Assembly (NCBI RefSeq): GCF_020906515.1
Contig: NC_085849.1
Coordinates: 2,914,001-2,978,000, forward strand
From: Vanrija pseudolonga
Lineage: Eukaryota; Basidiomycota; Tremellomycetes; Trichosporonales; Trichosporonaceae
DNA length: 64,000 nucleotides
Reading direction: 5' to 3'
This document shows positions 21,601 to 31,540 of this stretch, in pieces (positions within the stretch are counted from its first letter, which is position 1; every line of letters begins with the position of its first letter). The notes under the pieces are model-generated. The model was not told the origin of the DNA. It saw nothing but the letters and a program-made list of their open reading frames with translations, and did no database searches. The position numbers and the translations under genes are program-made.

Positions 21601-22864
21601 ATGTCCACCACCGACGTCTCGGCCGCGCTGACGGCGCTCGAGGCGCTGGCGTCCGCGAACGCCACGTCGTCCTCCGGCCCACTGAATACCCTCCTCGACG
21701 CGCACTTTGCCGTCGCAAAGGAGCGACTGCTGTCCGGCGCGCCGCCCAAGCATGTCATCACCGAGCTGCAGGCGGCGGTGGCCAAGTCGAAGAAGGAGGT
21801 CGAGAAGGGCCTCAAGGCGTGGTATTCGCAGCTCGGCGGCCTGGGCAAGAATATTGAGAAGGTGAGGCGTGTGTTTGGTGGAGCTCGTCGGCTAACGGGC
21901 AGGCATTCCCGCCCAACCTCGCAGCGCTCAGCTCGGCATACGACGACCCGCCGCTCTTCTCCGAGCCAGCGGCGCAGGATGCGCTCGACCGCGTTGTGCT
22001 CGACTCGCTCGGCCGCCGGGGACTATGGGACGCGGTGGCCGCGTTCGAAGAGGAGACGGGGCTCACATACGACCCGGAGAAGCGGCGGCTCAGCGAGGAG
22101 CTGCACCGGATCGTGTCCGAGATTGAGGCAGGCGACCTGACCTCGGCGATAGCCTGGGCAGAGGAGAACAAGGCGTTTCTCGCTGCTGGGCCGCACCCGT
22201 CCGACCTCCCGTTCAGCCTGCACCGCGCCGTGTTCCTGACCTACAAGGACGGCAAGCAGGCGCTCCAGTATGCGCGCGAGCACCTCTTCGGCTACCTGCC
22301 CCAGCAGCGGGTGCTTGCCCTCGTCACGTCGTGCCTGTACGTTGAGGGCGACGAGTCGCCATACCCCAACGAGGACAAGCCCCTCGCGGCCATGTTCCGC
22401 ACCGACTACTGCCGCCTGCACGGCTGGGCGCGCGAGGACCCGCTCGAGGTGGTGGTTGATCTGGGCTCGCGCGGCGGCGCGCTCAACTCGATCGAGAAGG
22501 CGCGCAAGGTCATGGGCGATCGGCTGGGCAACGTGCGCACGTGGCACGAGCTTCCGGTGGGTTTGGGCCGCGCCGAGCTGAGGCTGACGTACAGATGGAG
22601 GTCCCGCTCCCCAACGGACGCCAGTACCACGCGGTATTTGTCTGCCCCGTGTCCAAGGAACAGACTACAGAGACCAACCCGCCCAAGATGCTCCAGTGCG
22701 GGCACGTCATCGCGCAGGACAGCTTCAACCGTATGCTGGCCAAGGGAGCGTGAGTGTGTGCCGCTTGATTTGTGCTGATTCCCAGACCCAGTCGTCGCCC
22801 AGTCAAGTGCCCTTACTGCCCTCAGGAGACGAGCGCCCAGCAAGCGCAGCGCCTGTACTTCTAA
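21601..22864 (+). CDS. RMD5: RMD5/GID2-like RING subunit of the GID/CTLH E3 ubiquitin ligase
   Basis: Predicted ubiquitin-ligase subunit of the GID (CTLH) complex, which degrades gluconeogenic enzymes in yeast. Exons 21601-21861, 21903-22556, 22595-22749, 22786-22864 give 382 aa. The N-terminal helical part is followed by a LisH/CTLH-type helical region (LWDAVAAFEEETGL, IVSEIEAGDLTSAIAWAEEN, FSLHRAVFLTYKDGKQALQY). The C-terminus has the family's non-canonical RING: VFVCPVSKEQTTETNPPKML, CGHVIAQDSFNRMLAKG, then RPVKCPYCPQE, ending QRLYF. The RING crosses the last intron, which confirms that junction. The length is usual for fungal GID2. It shares a short divergent promoter with RPB12 and converges on the HDDC2 gene. 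Confidence 0.92.
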
Positions 22865-23052
22865 ACTCTTCTCGTTGTAGATCCCCCTGCTTGTTGTCTA
22901 TACCATCATATATCGAGTCGCCGGCAGCTACAGCCTGCTCCGTAACGACCGCAACCCCAACGATTGCCAGTTATTAAGCCGATGCATAGTGTACAACATG
23001 GTTTCGGCGGTCACGCTGCGTGCTGCTGCGCGAATGCTGAGTCTAGTTTGAT

Positions 23053-24213
23053 TCAAGCGTGGGTTCCGTTGCCGTTCGCGTGTCCATTTGCCACACCGTT
23101 GGCCTGGGCGTCGACGTTGGCGCCGACCTTGACGCCACCGAGCTGCGCCGCCTCCTCCTCGGCGCGGCCCCGCTCCGCCCATAACTGCTTGCGCTCCTCC
23201 ATGGCTGACTCGGCCCACTTGCGGACCGACGGGTGCTCGAGGTGAGCTACGTTGTCAGGATATACACTATGTGAATCACTTACGGATGGAACCCGTGTAG
23301 AAGGTTCCGAGAGTGCGGATGTCCTGGGCTGGAGAGGGCGGTGAGTAGCTGCACGTGCTTGCACCAAGACCATACTCACAACGCTCGTACTCGACGGCCT
23401 GGAGGACGAGCTCAAGGCGGTCCAGATCCTTGACCAGCTTCGACTCGGGAGTCTCGCGCGCCTCGTACTCCTCCCACAGGGAGCGGAAACGCTCGCGCGC
23501 CTGCTGGTTTCCCTCGCCACCGAGCATCTCGTTGAGGAACGAGTCCATTGCCTGCTCCTCGAGCTCGTGCTTGACGTGCGCGGGGACGCCCTCGATGGGG
23601 GTGATGTCGCCGACGCTGCTGGGTTAGCAGGGACCGAGATTTGCAACGCACTATGCCTCGGCGAGGTCGTGCACAAGAGCCATCTGAGAGGTTAGTATTG
23701 GCAAGAATCAGATACCTCACCATAACGCATCGGGGGATGTCCAAAGGCCGCTCAGCCGTCGAGGGAATCATCATGGCCATGAGGGCCATGCGGCACATGT
23801 GGTCGGCGATGCTGGTTGTGAGCTTAACACTGGGGGATCTGAAGCTCACCTCTCAGGCTTCTTGACCTAGAGACGTCAGTTCAGAAACTAATAGAATGTG
23901 CAGACAAACTTACACCTTCCCGGATCCATCCTGAACGCTTCTCGACCTTAACAGTGTTAGCGATGGCTTCCCGGCTCATAGAGCCAGCCAACCTTGAGCT
24001 GCTCCAGGAGGTGGAGGAAGGCGAGGGTGTCGAGGGCCTCGTTGCCAGTCGACCTGCAGGTTAGCACCCCAATACCATAAAATCTGGCTCTTCTCACTTG
24101 TAGGGCTCTGGCAGCGCCTTCCCTCCGGCACCCGTCACCTGCGAAGGCTTGACGACGGGGTGAGCGACGGGGGTGGAGTCGGCGGTGGTTTCGTAGAGGC
24201 GGGCTTGGGTCAT
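23053..24213 (-). CDS. HD-domain 5'-deoxynucleotidase, HDDC2/YfbR-like family
   Basis: Predicted metal-dependent HD phosphohydrolase acting on deoxynucleoside monophosphates. Nine exons: 24213-24098, 24053-23993, 23946-23914, 23866-23850, 23811-23721, 23683-23652, 23615-23380, 23328-23284, 23246-23053 (274 aa). The spliced protein reads LDTLAFLHLLEQLK, KRSGWIREGVKKPESIADHM, then the HD motif ALVHDLAEAYVGDITPIEGV and a later conserved Asp in KLVKDLDRLELVLQAVEYER. These are the metal ligands of HDDC2/YGK1 proteins. Exon 4 is just 17 nt. The acceptor of exon 7 is a CAGCAG tandem; the second AG gives the conserved spacing, the first would insert one Ser. The C-terminal 40 residues (Ala/Asn/Gly-rich, NGVANGHANGNGTHA) are an extra low-complexity tail. 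Confidence 0.9.
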
Positions 24214-24723
24214 GATGGGCGATGGGCTATACACAAGTAGTGGCCTTTTTGTCTTGTTTAACGAGTGTCTGATAGCAAGTGTACGAGAGTATGCAGTGAC
24301 TGGAGAAGTAGCAGTGGAAAAGCCAACTCTCATGTCAATGTTGTTGTTTTGTTTCTCGCAGCTGGCTGGCCCATCGCACCCAGTTTAAGGGGCCAGCAAA
24401 CCATGATCCAGGTAATCTCAAGAGGCTGAAATCAATTTTACACGTCAATTACCACGTGTTGTTATCACTGATAATGACCGCCGCCGCCGCCATGCGGTAA
24501 GTATCAGGCACCACGGCGGCTGGTTCAACTGCTCGTCGCGGCTCACGCGCGCGTTTCATCCGATCATCTCGTGCCGCTCGCTGCTTTCGACTCTTGACAT
24601 TCAAAAGCAACCCATGGCTCACAATGCCAGCAATCATTCACAAGTTCAAGTCTATTGAAGTATGTTGATTAGACTGTTTGGTTGGTCACTGCTGACAACC
24701 AGCAGAGCCGCATCTAAGGCACC
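24214..24723. other. Divergent promoter region, HDDC2 and Crb2-like genes
   Basis: Separates two genes read outward. It holds a CACGTG at 24453-24458 and a short upstream ATG frame (from 24628, ending before 24670) with a GTATGT donor-like site, suggesting a 5' UTR intron or uORF of the checkpoint gene. Confidence 0.45.
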
Positions 24724-27700
24724 ATGTCCAGGAGGCTTGGGTGAGGCGACTGCGATTACTTGTCAACAACAATGGACTGACGCGGTTACAGCTTATCCCG
24801 GCCAGGTGCCAGGCCCTCGCCGACACCAAACGCTCTCACGGCCATGGTTCCGGATGACGAGACGCAGCAGCCTCTAGTCTCTACGTCTTCCTCGCGCCCA
24901 CCCCTACAACCACAACAACAACAACCAACCGAGTTGCGCGAGCTCCTCCATCGCTTCGCGCCTAGCAACCCACCCACGGAGCCAAAGTCCTCCCCACAGG
25001 TCATGGTTCCACCCAGCTCTGATTCTATGCTCCCAGAGTCAGAGGAGAGCTCGGGCGGCATCATATGGTCGCCCAAAGCTGGGATCTCACAGTTCGCCGA
25101 CGCCGAGTCGGTCGCGCATCACCTTCCCCCGGTGACGGAGTACCCTTCGCTCGAGGAGGACGAGAGAGACGTGAAGCCGACGACGACACCAACGCCAGAT
25201 CCCCAGGAAGCCACACCTCACCGGTCGAGTAGCAACGTCACGGACCCTTCGCAAGGTGGTGAGCTTTCCCAACCCGAGGACGTCGATGGTAGAATGAGCG
25301 AACCCGTCGACGATGCCGAGGATGTCCCAACACCACCCGATTCCAACCCCGAGGCCGCGGTACCAGCCACACCAAAGGCAGCGCGCGCGTTTCCGACATC
25401 ATCATCCCTTCCGGGTACCTCACCTTTCAGACCATTAACCGACCATGCCATTCCCAACGTGCGGGGTACTGAGGAGAGGACGCTGATATCTCCATTGCGC
25501 CACGCCACCAACATTACAACCCCCACGAAGCAATTTGCTGCTGCCAACGTTTCCACCTCTCGCGCATCTTCCTCTCGTGCAGCTCGATCGCCGACCAAGT
25601 CACCTATGAAGAAGCGTCGGTCACGAAGCCGCTCCTCTAGCCAGGAGAGCAGCGACTTTGGTCGGGGCATGGACCCGAAACCGAAGCCGCGTGCCCGCCT
25701 CGAGCGTTTACTCAGCAGGAACGAAGGCGACGGAGAGCCAACGCAACAGTCGATGACAGGTGACGCCCACTCACTTCGTATTGGCGGCCAAACGCTGCGG
25801 CGGACGGCCAGCCTGCGGCAACACATGCCGAGCTCTGATGGTCTGGCCGGGCCTGGAGAGGCGACCTACATTAACGGCGAATCATCAACTGAGGTGGATT
25901 CATCAGTTGTGGACGAGAATGCCGCAACCTCCCCGCCGCTCAACCCGTTTTACTCCTCTAGCGACCGGGCCCTACCACCTAATGGTCAAGATCCCCCTTC
26001 GCACACTGTACGCCGGTACAACGACCTAGACCGGTCAACTGCGTTGTCTCAGCACGCGCCGAGCGAGTTATTCTCAGACAGTATGGGCAGCTCCTTTGTC
26101 AACTTTGAAGCATCATCGTCCCAGCCAAACGCCTTTCAAGCGACTCAGATTGCAATTCCCCAGGCTGTCGACCCCGCACCAACGCCTCGCCAGCCCCCTC
26201 CGCAGGAGCCATCAGCCTCTCGGGATGATACGTCCTCGCGCTCGCGTTCAAACAGTAACGCTCCGACCATTCCCCCGCATCGCATGCTGCAGCGACGCGA
26301 TCGCAGGTCGATGACCGATCTGAAACCGGCAGGTGCAGTCCTGGCCCCAAGGGCTCGCCGGCGCTCCCCCTCTCCCCCTCAAGAAGCGACATATGTGGAA
26401 GTTGCGACGTTCACAGACCCGACTCAGGTGTCCGGCCCCACATCATCAAATAATCAACCGAAGGAGGAATTGCCTTCGGAGCCCAACCATGACGAGCCTC
26501 AACCTCCTGTTGAACGCACACCCCCACCTGCATCTGTCTCTGAAGCACCTTCCTCTCAACCAAGACCTGACACTCAGCCTGAAGCCCGTGGCACCAAATC
26601 ACCTCCACCTGCGATTCCAGAGGAGCCCTCTCGGGATCCCACGCCGGAGCCTGCCCGACCCAGCCGTTCGAGCCCCATAACATATGGGAAGCGAACGACG
26701 CCAAAATCTAACGGCAAGGCGCGTGCGAGGCCTCCTCCATCGTCGGCTTCAGACTCGAGTAGTTCAGCGCCAGAGGATCCCGAAGATGGTACATTTCACG
26801 ACTCGGAGAACGAGCGTTTACGCCGCGCGGTGTTACCAAACAGGCGGCCGAACCCCCCGAAGAAGCCAAGAGCGAATGATACTATTCTGCAGCCATCTAT
26901 GGCACGTGTCGTGTCTGACGGTGCAGGGCCATCGCGCGCCGGGAGCCGCCAACCCAACAGAGGCAAGCGCAAGGTGTTATCGCCATCGCCTGATCTCTCT
27001 GGTCCAAGCAGCGGTTCAGCCCCAGAGGACGAGGAGGACCACTCGTACCGCCCTTTGAAGAAAGTCAAGGGGAAGGGGGCTGCAAAGGCTACCGAACCAG
27101 TCAAGAAGAAGACGAAGCCGGCGTCTGTGAAGACGCGCGCGCCGTCGCTCACGCCGGTGTCTCCACTGTCGAAGGCATCCACGAGAACCTCGCCGAGGAC
27201 GACCCCGAGAAGAGCTGCTCCTGCCCCGCCAGCGCCACGCACTGCAGCAGCTGATACCCCGCCCGTTAACGCGGCTCCAGAAGCACCTCTCCGCGTTCTG
27301 GGCTTCTGGCCAACCACGGGTGTCTACTATGCGGGCACAGTGGTTGGCCGCAACACCAAAGGGTTCAGGATCAAGTTCGACGACGGTTACCACGGTTCAG
27401 TGCCCGCCGACCTGATTCGCCACCTCCGGTTGCACAAGGGCGAGCCAGTCTACGACGGCGCCAAGGCCAATGAAGTTTTATACATTGCCGACGGCTTCGA
27501 CGGCGAAGGAGACAAGATTCAAGTCAAGGATGCGCGTGGCAAGCCCCGCGTGATCAAGACCTCGCGGCTGGTTGTGCAGTCAAACGACATCTCGACCGGG
27601 TTCGGGGACCGCGTCGTCCTTGAGAGCCTTCTGGACGAGCGCTTCCCAGCCAATGCGCTGCGCAGCAGCACGTCATTACGCTCTGCAAGCCGGTTCGAGG

Positions 27701-28432
27701 GTATGGTCTTCCTGCTGACCGGGACGGACAACTCCATGCCGACTGAGGTGCTGCAGAGGAAGATCGAAACCCAAGGCGGCACCGTTGAGAGCCGTTGGGA
27801 GGCGCTGTTCAGCATCAGCGAGGACGGGTACGAGCTCGCCACGAGATCAGCGCCATTTGTTCTTCAGCTCGGCTCAAAGGCCATCATGACGCCCAAGGTC
27901 ATGTCTGCCCTCGCAGCCGGCGTGCCGCTTCTCGCCGCGAGGTACGTCGACGACACAATCGCCGACGGATCCGACTGGAGATGCTACCTCATCTCGCCGG
28001 GCGAGTCGCGCTTCCTCGGCAGACCGTCGTCTCAGCTCGTCGACCCGCAGTGGGGCGAAGCGGCGTGGGATGCGTCGAGGGCGCGGTGCCTGCGCCAGCC
28101 GCTAACCGGCCAGAGCGTGCTGTTCGTAGAGCCAAGCTCGCGGTACCCGCGCCGCGACGAGATCAAGGTGGGTTATGAAGCGTTTGGCGGCCACTAACCC
28201 ACAGGTCCTCATTCCTTTCTGCCTCCAGGCTCTCGGCGGCAAAGTGCACCGCGTGGCCACGATCCCAGCCGATCTGGGACCGTACGACCTCGTCATGGTG
28301 GAGGACCGCGACAAGGGCCTGACTCTGTCGCGCGCAGCACAAGCAAGCGGCAAGCTCGTCAACGCTGCGTGGCTCAAGCACTGCCTCGTGCTGGGCAAGG
28401 CGCTTCCGGCGTCGCTTGCGGAGGACAAGTAG
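24724..28432 (+). CDS. Crb2/Rad9/53BP1-family DNA-damage checkpoint mediator (Tudor plus tandem BRCT)
   Basis: Scaffold that binds modified chromatin at DNA breaks and activates the effector kinase. The main exon (24792-28167, with the safe ATG at 24844) and last exon (28205-28432) give about 1183 aa from 24844. A 17-nt first exon at 24724-24740 (MSRRLG, GTGAGG donor, TTACAG acceptor) joins in frame and is the likely true start, adding 23 residues. Residues 1-810 are Ser/Pro-rich and disordered with several SQ/TQ sites, as expected for ATR/ATM targets. A Tudor-like fold (VLGFWPTTGVYYAGTVVGRN, FRIKFDDGYHGSVPADLIR) is followed by two BRCT repeats (VFLLTGTDNSMPTEVLQRKI; SVLFVEPSSRYPRRDEIK then CLQALGGKVHRVAT and LVNAAWLKHCLVLG). 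The Tudor-BRCT-BRCT order defines the family. Confidence 0.88.
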
Positions 28433-28584
28433 TGTGGGGGTGTGGAATGTGGCATGTTTTGTGTATTTTACCGTTGTAGCTGCATCATGTAGGCAGGCCC
28501 TTGGCCATTATTCACCACCACCACCCGAAGCCACCCAGGGACAAGTGGACAACCTCCACCACGCCAACTTTCGGCATCGCACTC

Positions 28585-29405
28585 ATGGCCACACGACTCG
28601 TCTGGAGGGTACAACGCGCGCGCATCGGCGGTGTGGGCCTCGCGCCGGCCCTGTCGTCGCCAGGCGTGCTCTCATCACGACCACTCCATCTCCAGCGCGC
28701 ATACTCGACCCAGACACCTCCACCCCCACCCGCACCATCCTCGCCTCCCCCTCCCCAGCAGCCAGAGTCGGCCCTCTCGCCAAGACTACAGCGCTACGCG
28801 CCCCGCCTGGCAAAGCTAGCACAACGCACAGGCGTCCCGCTCCCGACGCTCGCCGTGTCCTTTCTCGTACTGCACGAGCTGACCGCCGTGCTCCCCGTCG
28901 TGGGGCTGTACTACCTCTTCGCGGGGTTAGGCGCCGGCGCCGGCATAGTCGGCTGGCTGGTGGGCGACGCGGCTGCCCCGGCGCATTGGGAGGCCGAGGC
29001 GCGCACGCCCGGCGCAGAGGATAAGGACAGGGAGGAGGAGCAGCGCTGGACACATACCGTTCATGCTTGGTACGCTGAAGGCCTTGCGCGCGCCGAGCGC
29101 GTCGGCCGGCAGTACGGCTTGTTCGGGTACGAGAAGGGCTCCAAGCCTGGCGAGGGGGGCGGGAGCGCCGCAGCGGGCACTGGCGCGGGCGCTGCGGGCG
29201 CGTTGGCGGACGCTGTCGCCGCGTACGTTGTCGTCAAGGTAAGTCGGGGTGGTGTCGTCGTTGCGCGGTCGCTCGCTGACGGTCGCTCGCGCAGGCCCTC
29301 CTCCCACTCCGCATCGCAGTCAGCGTCGCCGCTGCGCCGGCGTTTGCGCGCCTCGCCCTCCGCCCCTGGCGTGCGCTCACTGCACGGCTGCGCAGGTCGA
29401 CATAG
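28585..29405 (+). CDS. FAM210/DUF1279-like mitochondrial membrane protein
   Basis: Probable inner-membrane mitochondrial protein; the biochemical role is unknown. Exons 28585-29238 and 29295-29405 give 254 aa. The N-terminus is an Arg-rich, acid-free presequence (MATRLVWRVQRARIGG, later RPLHLQRAYST). Then come a Pro-rich spacer and LPTLAVSFLVLHELTAVLP with VVGLYYLFAGLGAGAGIVGW. After the splice comes AYVVVKALLPLRIAVSVAAA, which resembles the FAM210 pattern of a hydrophobic helix followed by K-x-P-x-R-I. Gly/Ala-rich inserts flank these helices. The assignment rests on pattern, not strong identity. It converges with the coilin-like gene, 108 bp between stops. Confidence 0.65.
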
Positions 29406-29513
29406 ATGCTATATGCATAGTGTACATGGTGGTGGTGGTGTGGGTGTGCTATCTATCTACTGTGGACTCTTGCCTTCTGCTTCTCGTCGATGGGCTGGCT
29501 GCCCGGGAGCCAG

Positions 29514-31302
29514 CTACGCCCAATCCGCGGGCACCACCCTCCGCCCGGCAGCCTGCAGCGCCGCCGGCGTGAACATCTCGAGTGCGGGCGGCGCGTCCTC
29601 GTCCTCCTCGGGGTTCACGAGCGCGGGGTGCGTCAGGCGCTCGAGCGTGACTGCCGCGGCGTTGGCGGAGCGCACGCTCGCGAGCAGGAGCTTGACTTCG
29701 GGCGTGAACGTCGTAAAGTCGATCGCGACCTCGCGCCACGCGACGACGGTGCCCGGGGCGAGCTTGGTCGACGCGCGGTACTCTGGCAGCGTGTCGAACG
29801 CGGCGTCGACGCGGTCCCAGAGGGCCGTGCTCGGCTCGGGCTCGGGCTCGGCGGCCGTAGAGGCCACGGGGACCGACGGCGTCGAGGCGTCGCGGCTCCG
29901 GCTCCCCTTCTTCGCCCATGCCGGCGGCGCAGCTGGCACGGGCGCTTCCTCCTCCTCATACGGAAGCCCCTGCGAGAAGTCATACGGCACGTCGTACGGC
30001 AGCTCGCGCTGCTGCTGTGCCCCGCCACCTCCGTGGCCGTGGCCGTTGGCCTGCTGCTTGCCGCCGCGACGCGCGTCCTGCCCCTTGCGCTGCTGGTCCT
30101 TGACGAAGGGGAACTGCTTGGACGACACGAAGACGTTGGTCGGGACGGCGCGTTCGGACGGGGGCGCAAACTTGGCGCGTTGGGGGTGGAGCGGCTGGGT
30201 GACGCGGATCGGGGTCGCGGGGAGGGAGGCTGCCGGGGCCGAGGCTGGCGCGGCCGTCGGTAGTGGTACTGCCGGCGTTGGCGTGGCCTTGGCGGGCGTC
30301 GCGGCGCTCGTAGGCGGTGCCAGCTCTGTGCCGTTCGCCGTCACTTTGTCCGATGAAGGCGTTGCCAACTCGGACACTGACGCCGACTCGGACGACGCCG
30401 CCGCACCGCCGGCAGCCGCCACCGGCGCCTCCTCGTCGTCGTCAAACACCGTCCTCATCCCCGCCTGCATGTCCTTCAAGAACCCGCGCTTCTTGTTCCG
30501 GTTCGCCATGACGCGCGGCACGGGCAGGAGGGGCGTGACGGGCGTGCCGGCCGCTTCTGGCGCTGCGGGGGCGGGGGCGGGAGTTGCGCTGGGCTGGCTG
30601 TCCACGCCGCCCTCGGCCTCGGCCTCCTCGGCGGCCTGGCGCAGCTTGCGCGCCTTCCTTCTTCTCACGTTGCGCTCGTGGGTCGACGCCTTGCCGTGGC
30701 CTGGGGGGATGTGCTGGGGACCTGCTGGTGGTGACGCCGCCGAGGAGCTGGAGTCGCTCGAGTCCGAGTCCGATTCCGAGTCCGAGTCCGAGTCCGAGTC
30801 TGGTGACGAGTCCGACGAGGCGTCGCTCGAGTCGCTGGACGAGCTGGATTCACTCGAGTCCGATTCGCCCGAGTCGTTAGAGCTGCTAGAGTCACTCGAG
30901 TCGCTCTCGCTCTCCACGTCCATCTCGTCCTCGCTCAGGGGTAACGGCACGGCCTCGGGCCTGCTGGCGCTCTTGCTCCTCCTGGCGCGCTTGTTGCTCG
31001 CTCCTGCCCCAGCGCTTCCCTCGCGCTGGCGCTTCGAGCTCGTAGGCTTGAGACGCACACTGACGTCAGCATACACACACACAGCCACACACTCACGTCA
31101 CGACGTCGGCCGGCTGGAGTACCTCGGCGACCTGGCCGCTGAGCAGCTCGAACCCGTCCACCTCGAGAACGACGTCCCCTCGCAGCCCTGGGACGCTCGC
31201 GCGCACCTGCGCCTCTAGCGCCGACACGCTCGCGCCGTCGGGCACTGCGAGGATGACCTTGCGCTCTGGGAGCGGCGCGAGGACATGGACCTTGACGCGC
31301 AT
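29514..31302 (-). CDS. Coilin homologue (Cajal-body scaffold)
   Basis: Predicted nuclear scaffold organising Cajal bodies and snRNP maturation. Exons 31302-31097 and 31059-29514 give 583 aa. The N-terminus is a ubiquitin-like fold typical of coilin: RVKVHVLAPLPERKVILAVP, then LEVDGFELLSGQVAEVLQPA and VVTVRLKP. Next is a long Ser/Asp/Glu tract with casein-kinase-2-like sites (residues about 105-185), then a basic block (STHERNVRRRKARKLRQ) that fits a nuclear localisation signal. The C-terminal domain (LWDRVDAAFDTLPEYRAST, APGTVVAWREVAIDFTTFTP, VKLLLASVR) matches the Tudor-like fold of coilin. S. cerevisiae lacks coilin, so a fungal copy is noteworthy. Identity was judged by eye. Confidence 0.72.
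30745..30925 (-). repeat. Ser/Asp/Glu-coding repeat in the coilin-like gene
   Basis: Tandem hexamer-like GAGTCC/GACTCG units on the plus strand encode alternating Ser with Asp or Glu on the minus strand. It is a low-complexity acidic, phosphorylatable tract. Confidence 0.8.
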
Positions 31303-31540
31303 GTCGGTGTTGAGGACGGTTTTGGAGAGACAACAACAATGACGAGACCAACCTCAGAAATTATGGCGCTTGGATTAATCACCGGAAGCAAATGGGGTTT
31401 ACATCCATCGCATTGTTTGTTCAACAGATGATAAATACAAAATGGTGGGAGAGGTAGGCGGTTGAGGTCATTAAAACGCGAACATGCAAAGAATAATGCA
31501 GGAGCTAGGACAAAGGGGAGTAGGCAAGAGCACGCACGCT

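Noticed and set aside
29239-31218. Plus-strand frame continuing from the FAM210-like first exon for hundreds of codons across the coilin-like gene
   Set aside because: It is the antisense of a Ser/Asp-repeat tract. The GTAAGT donor and GCGCAG acceptor give a conserved short second exon instead.
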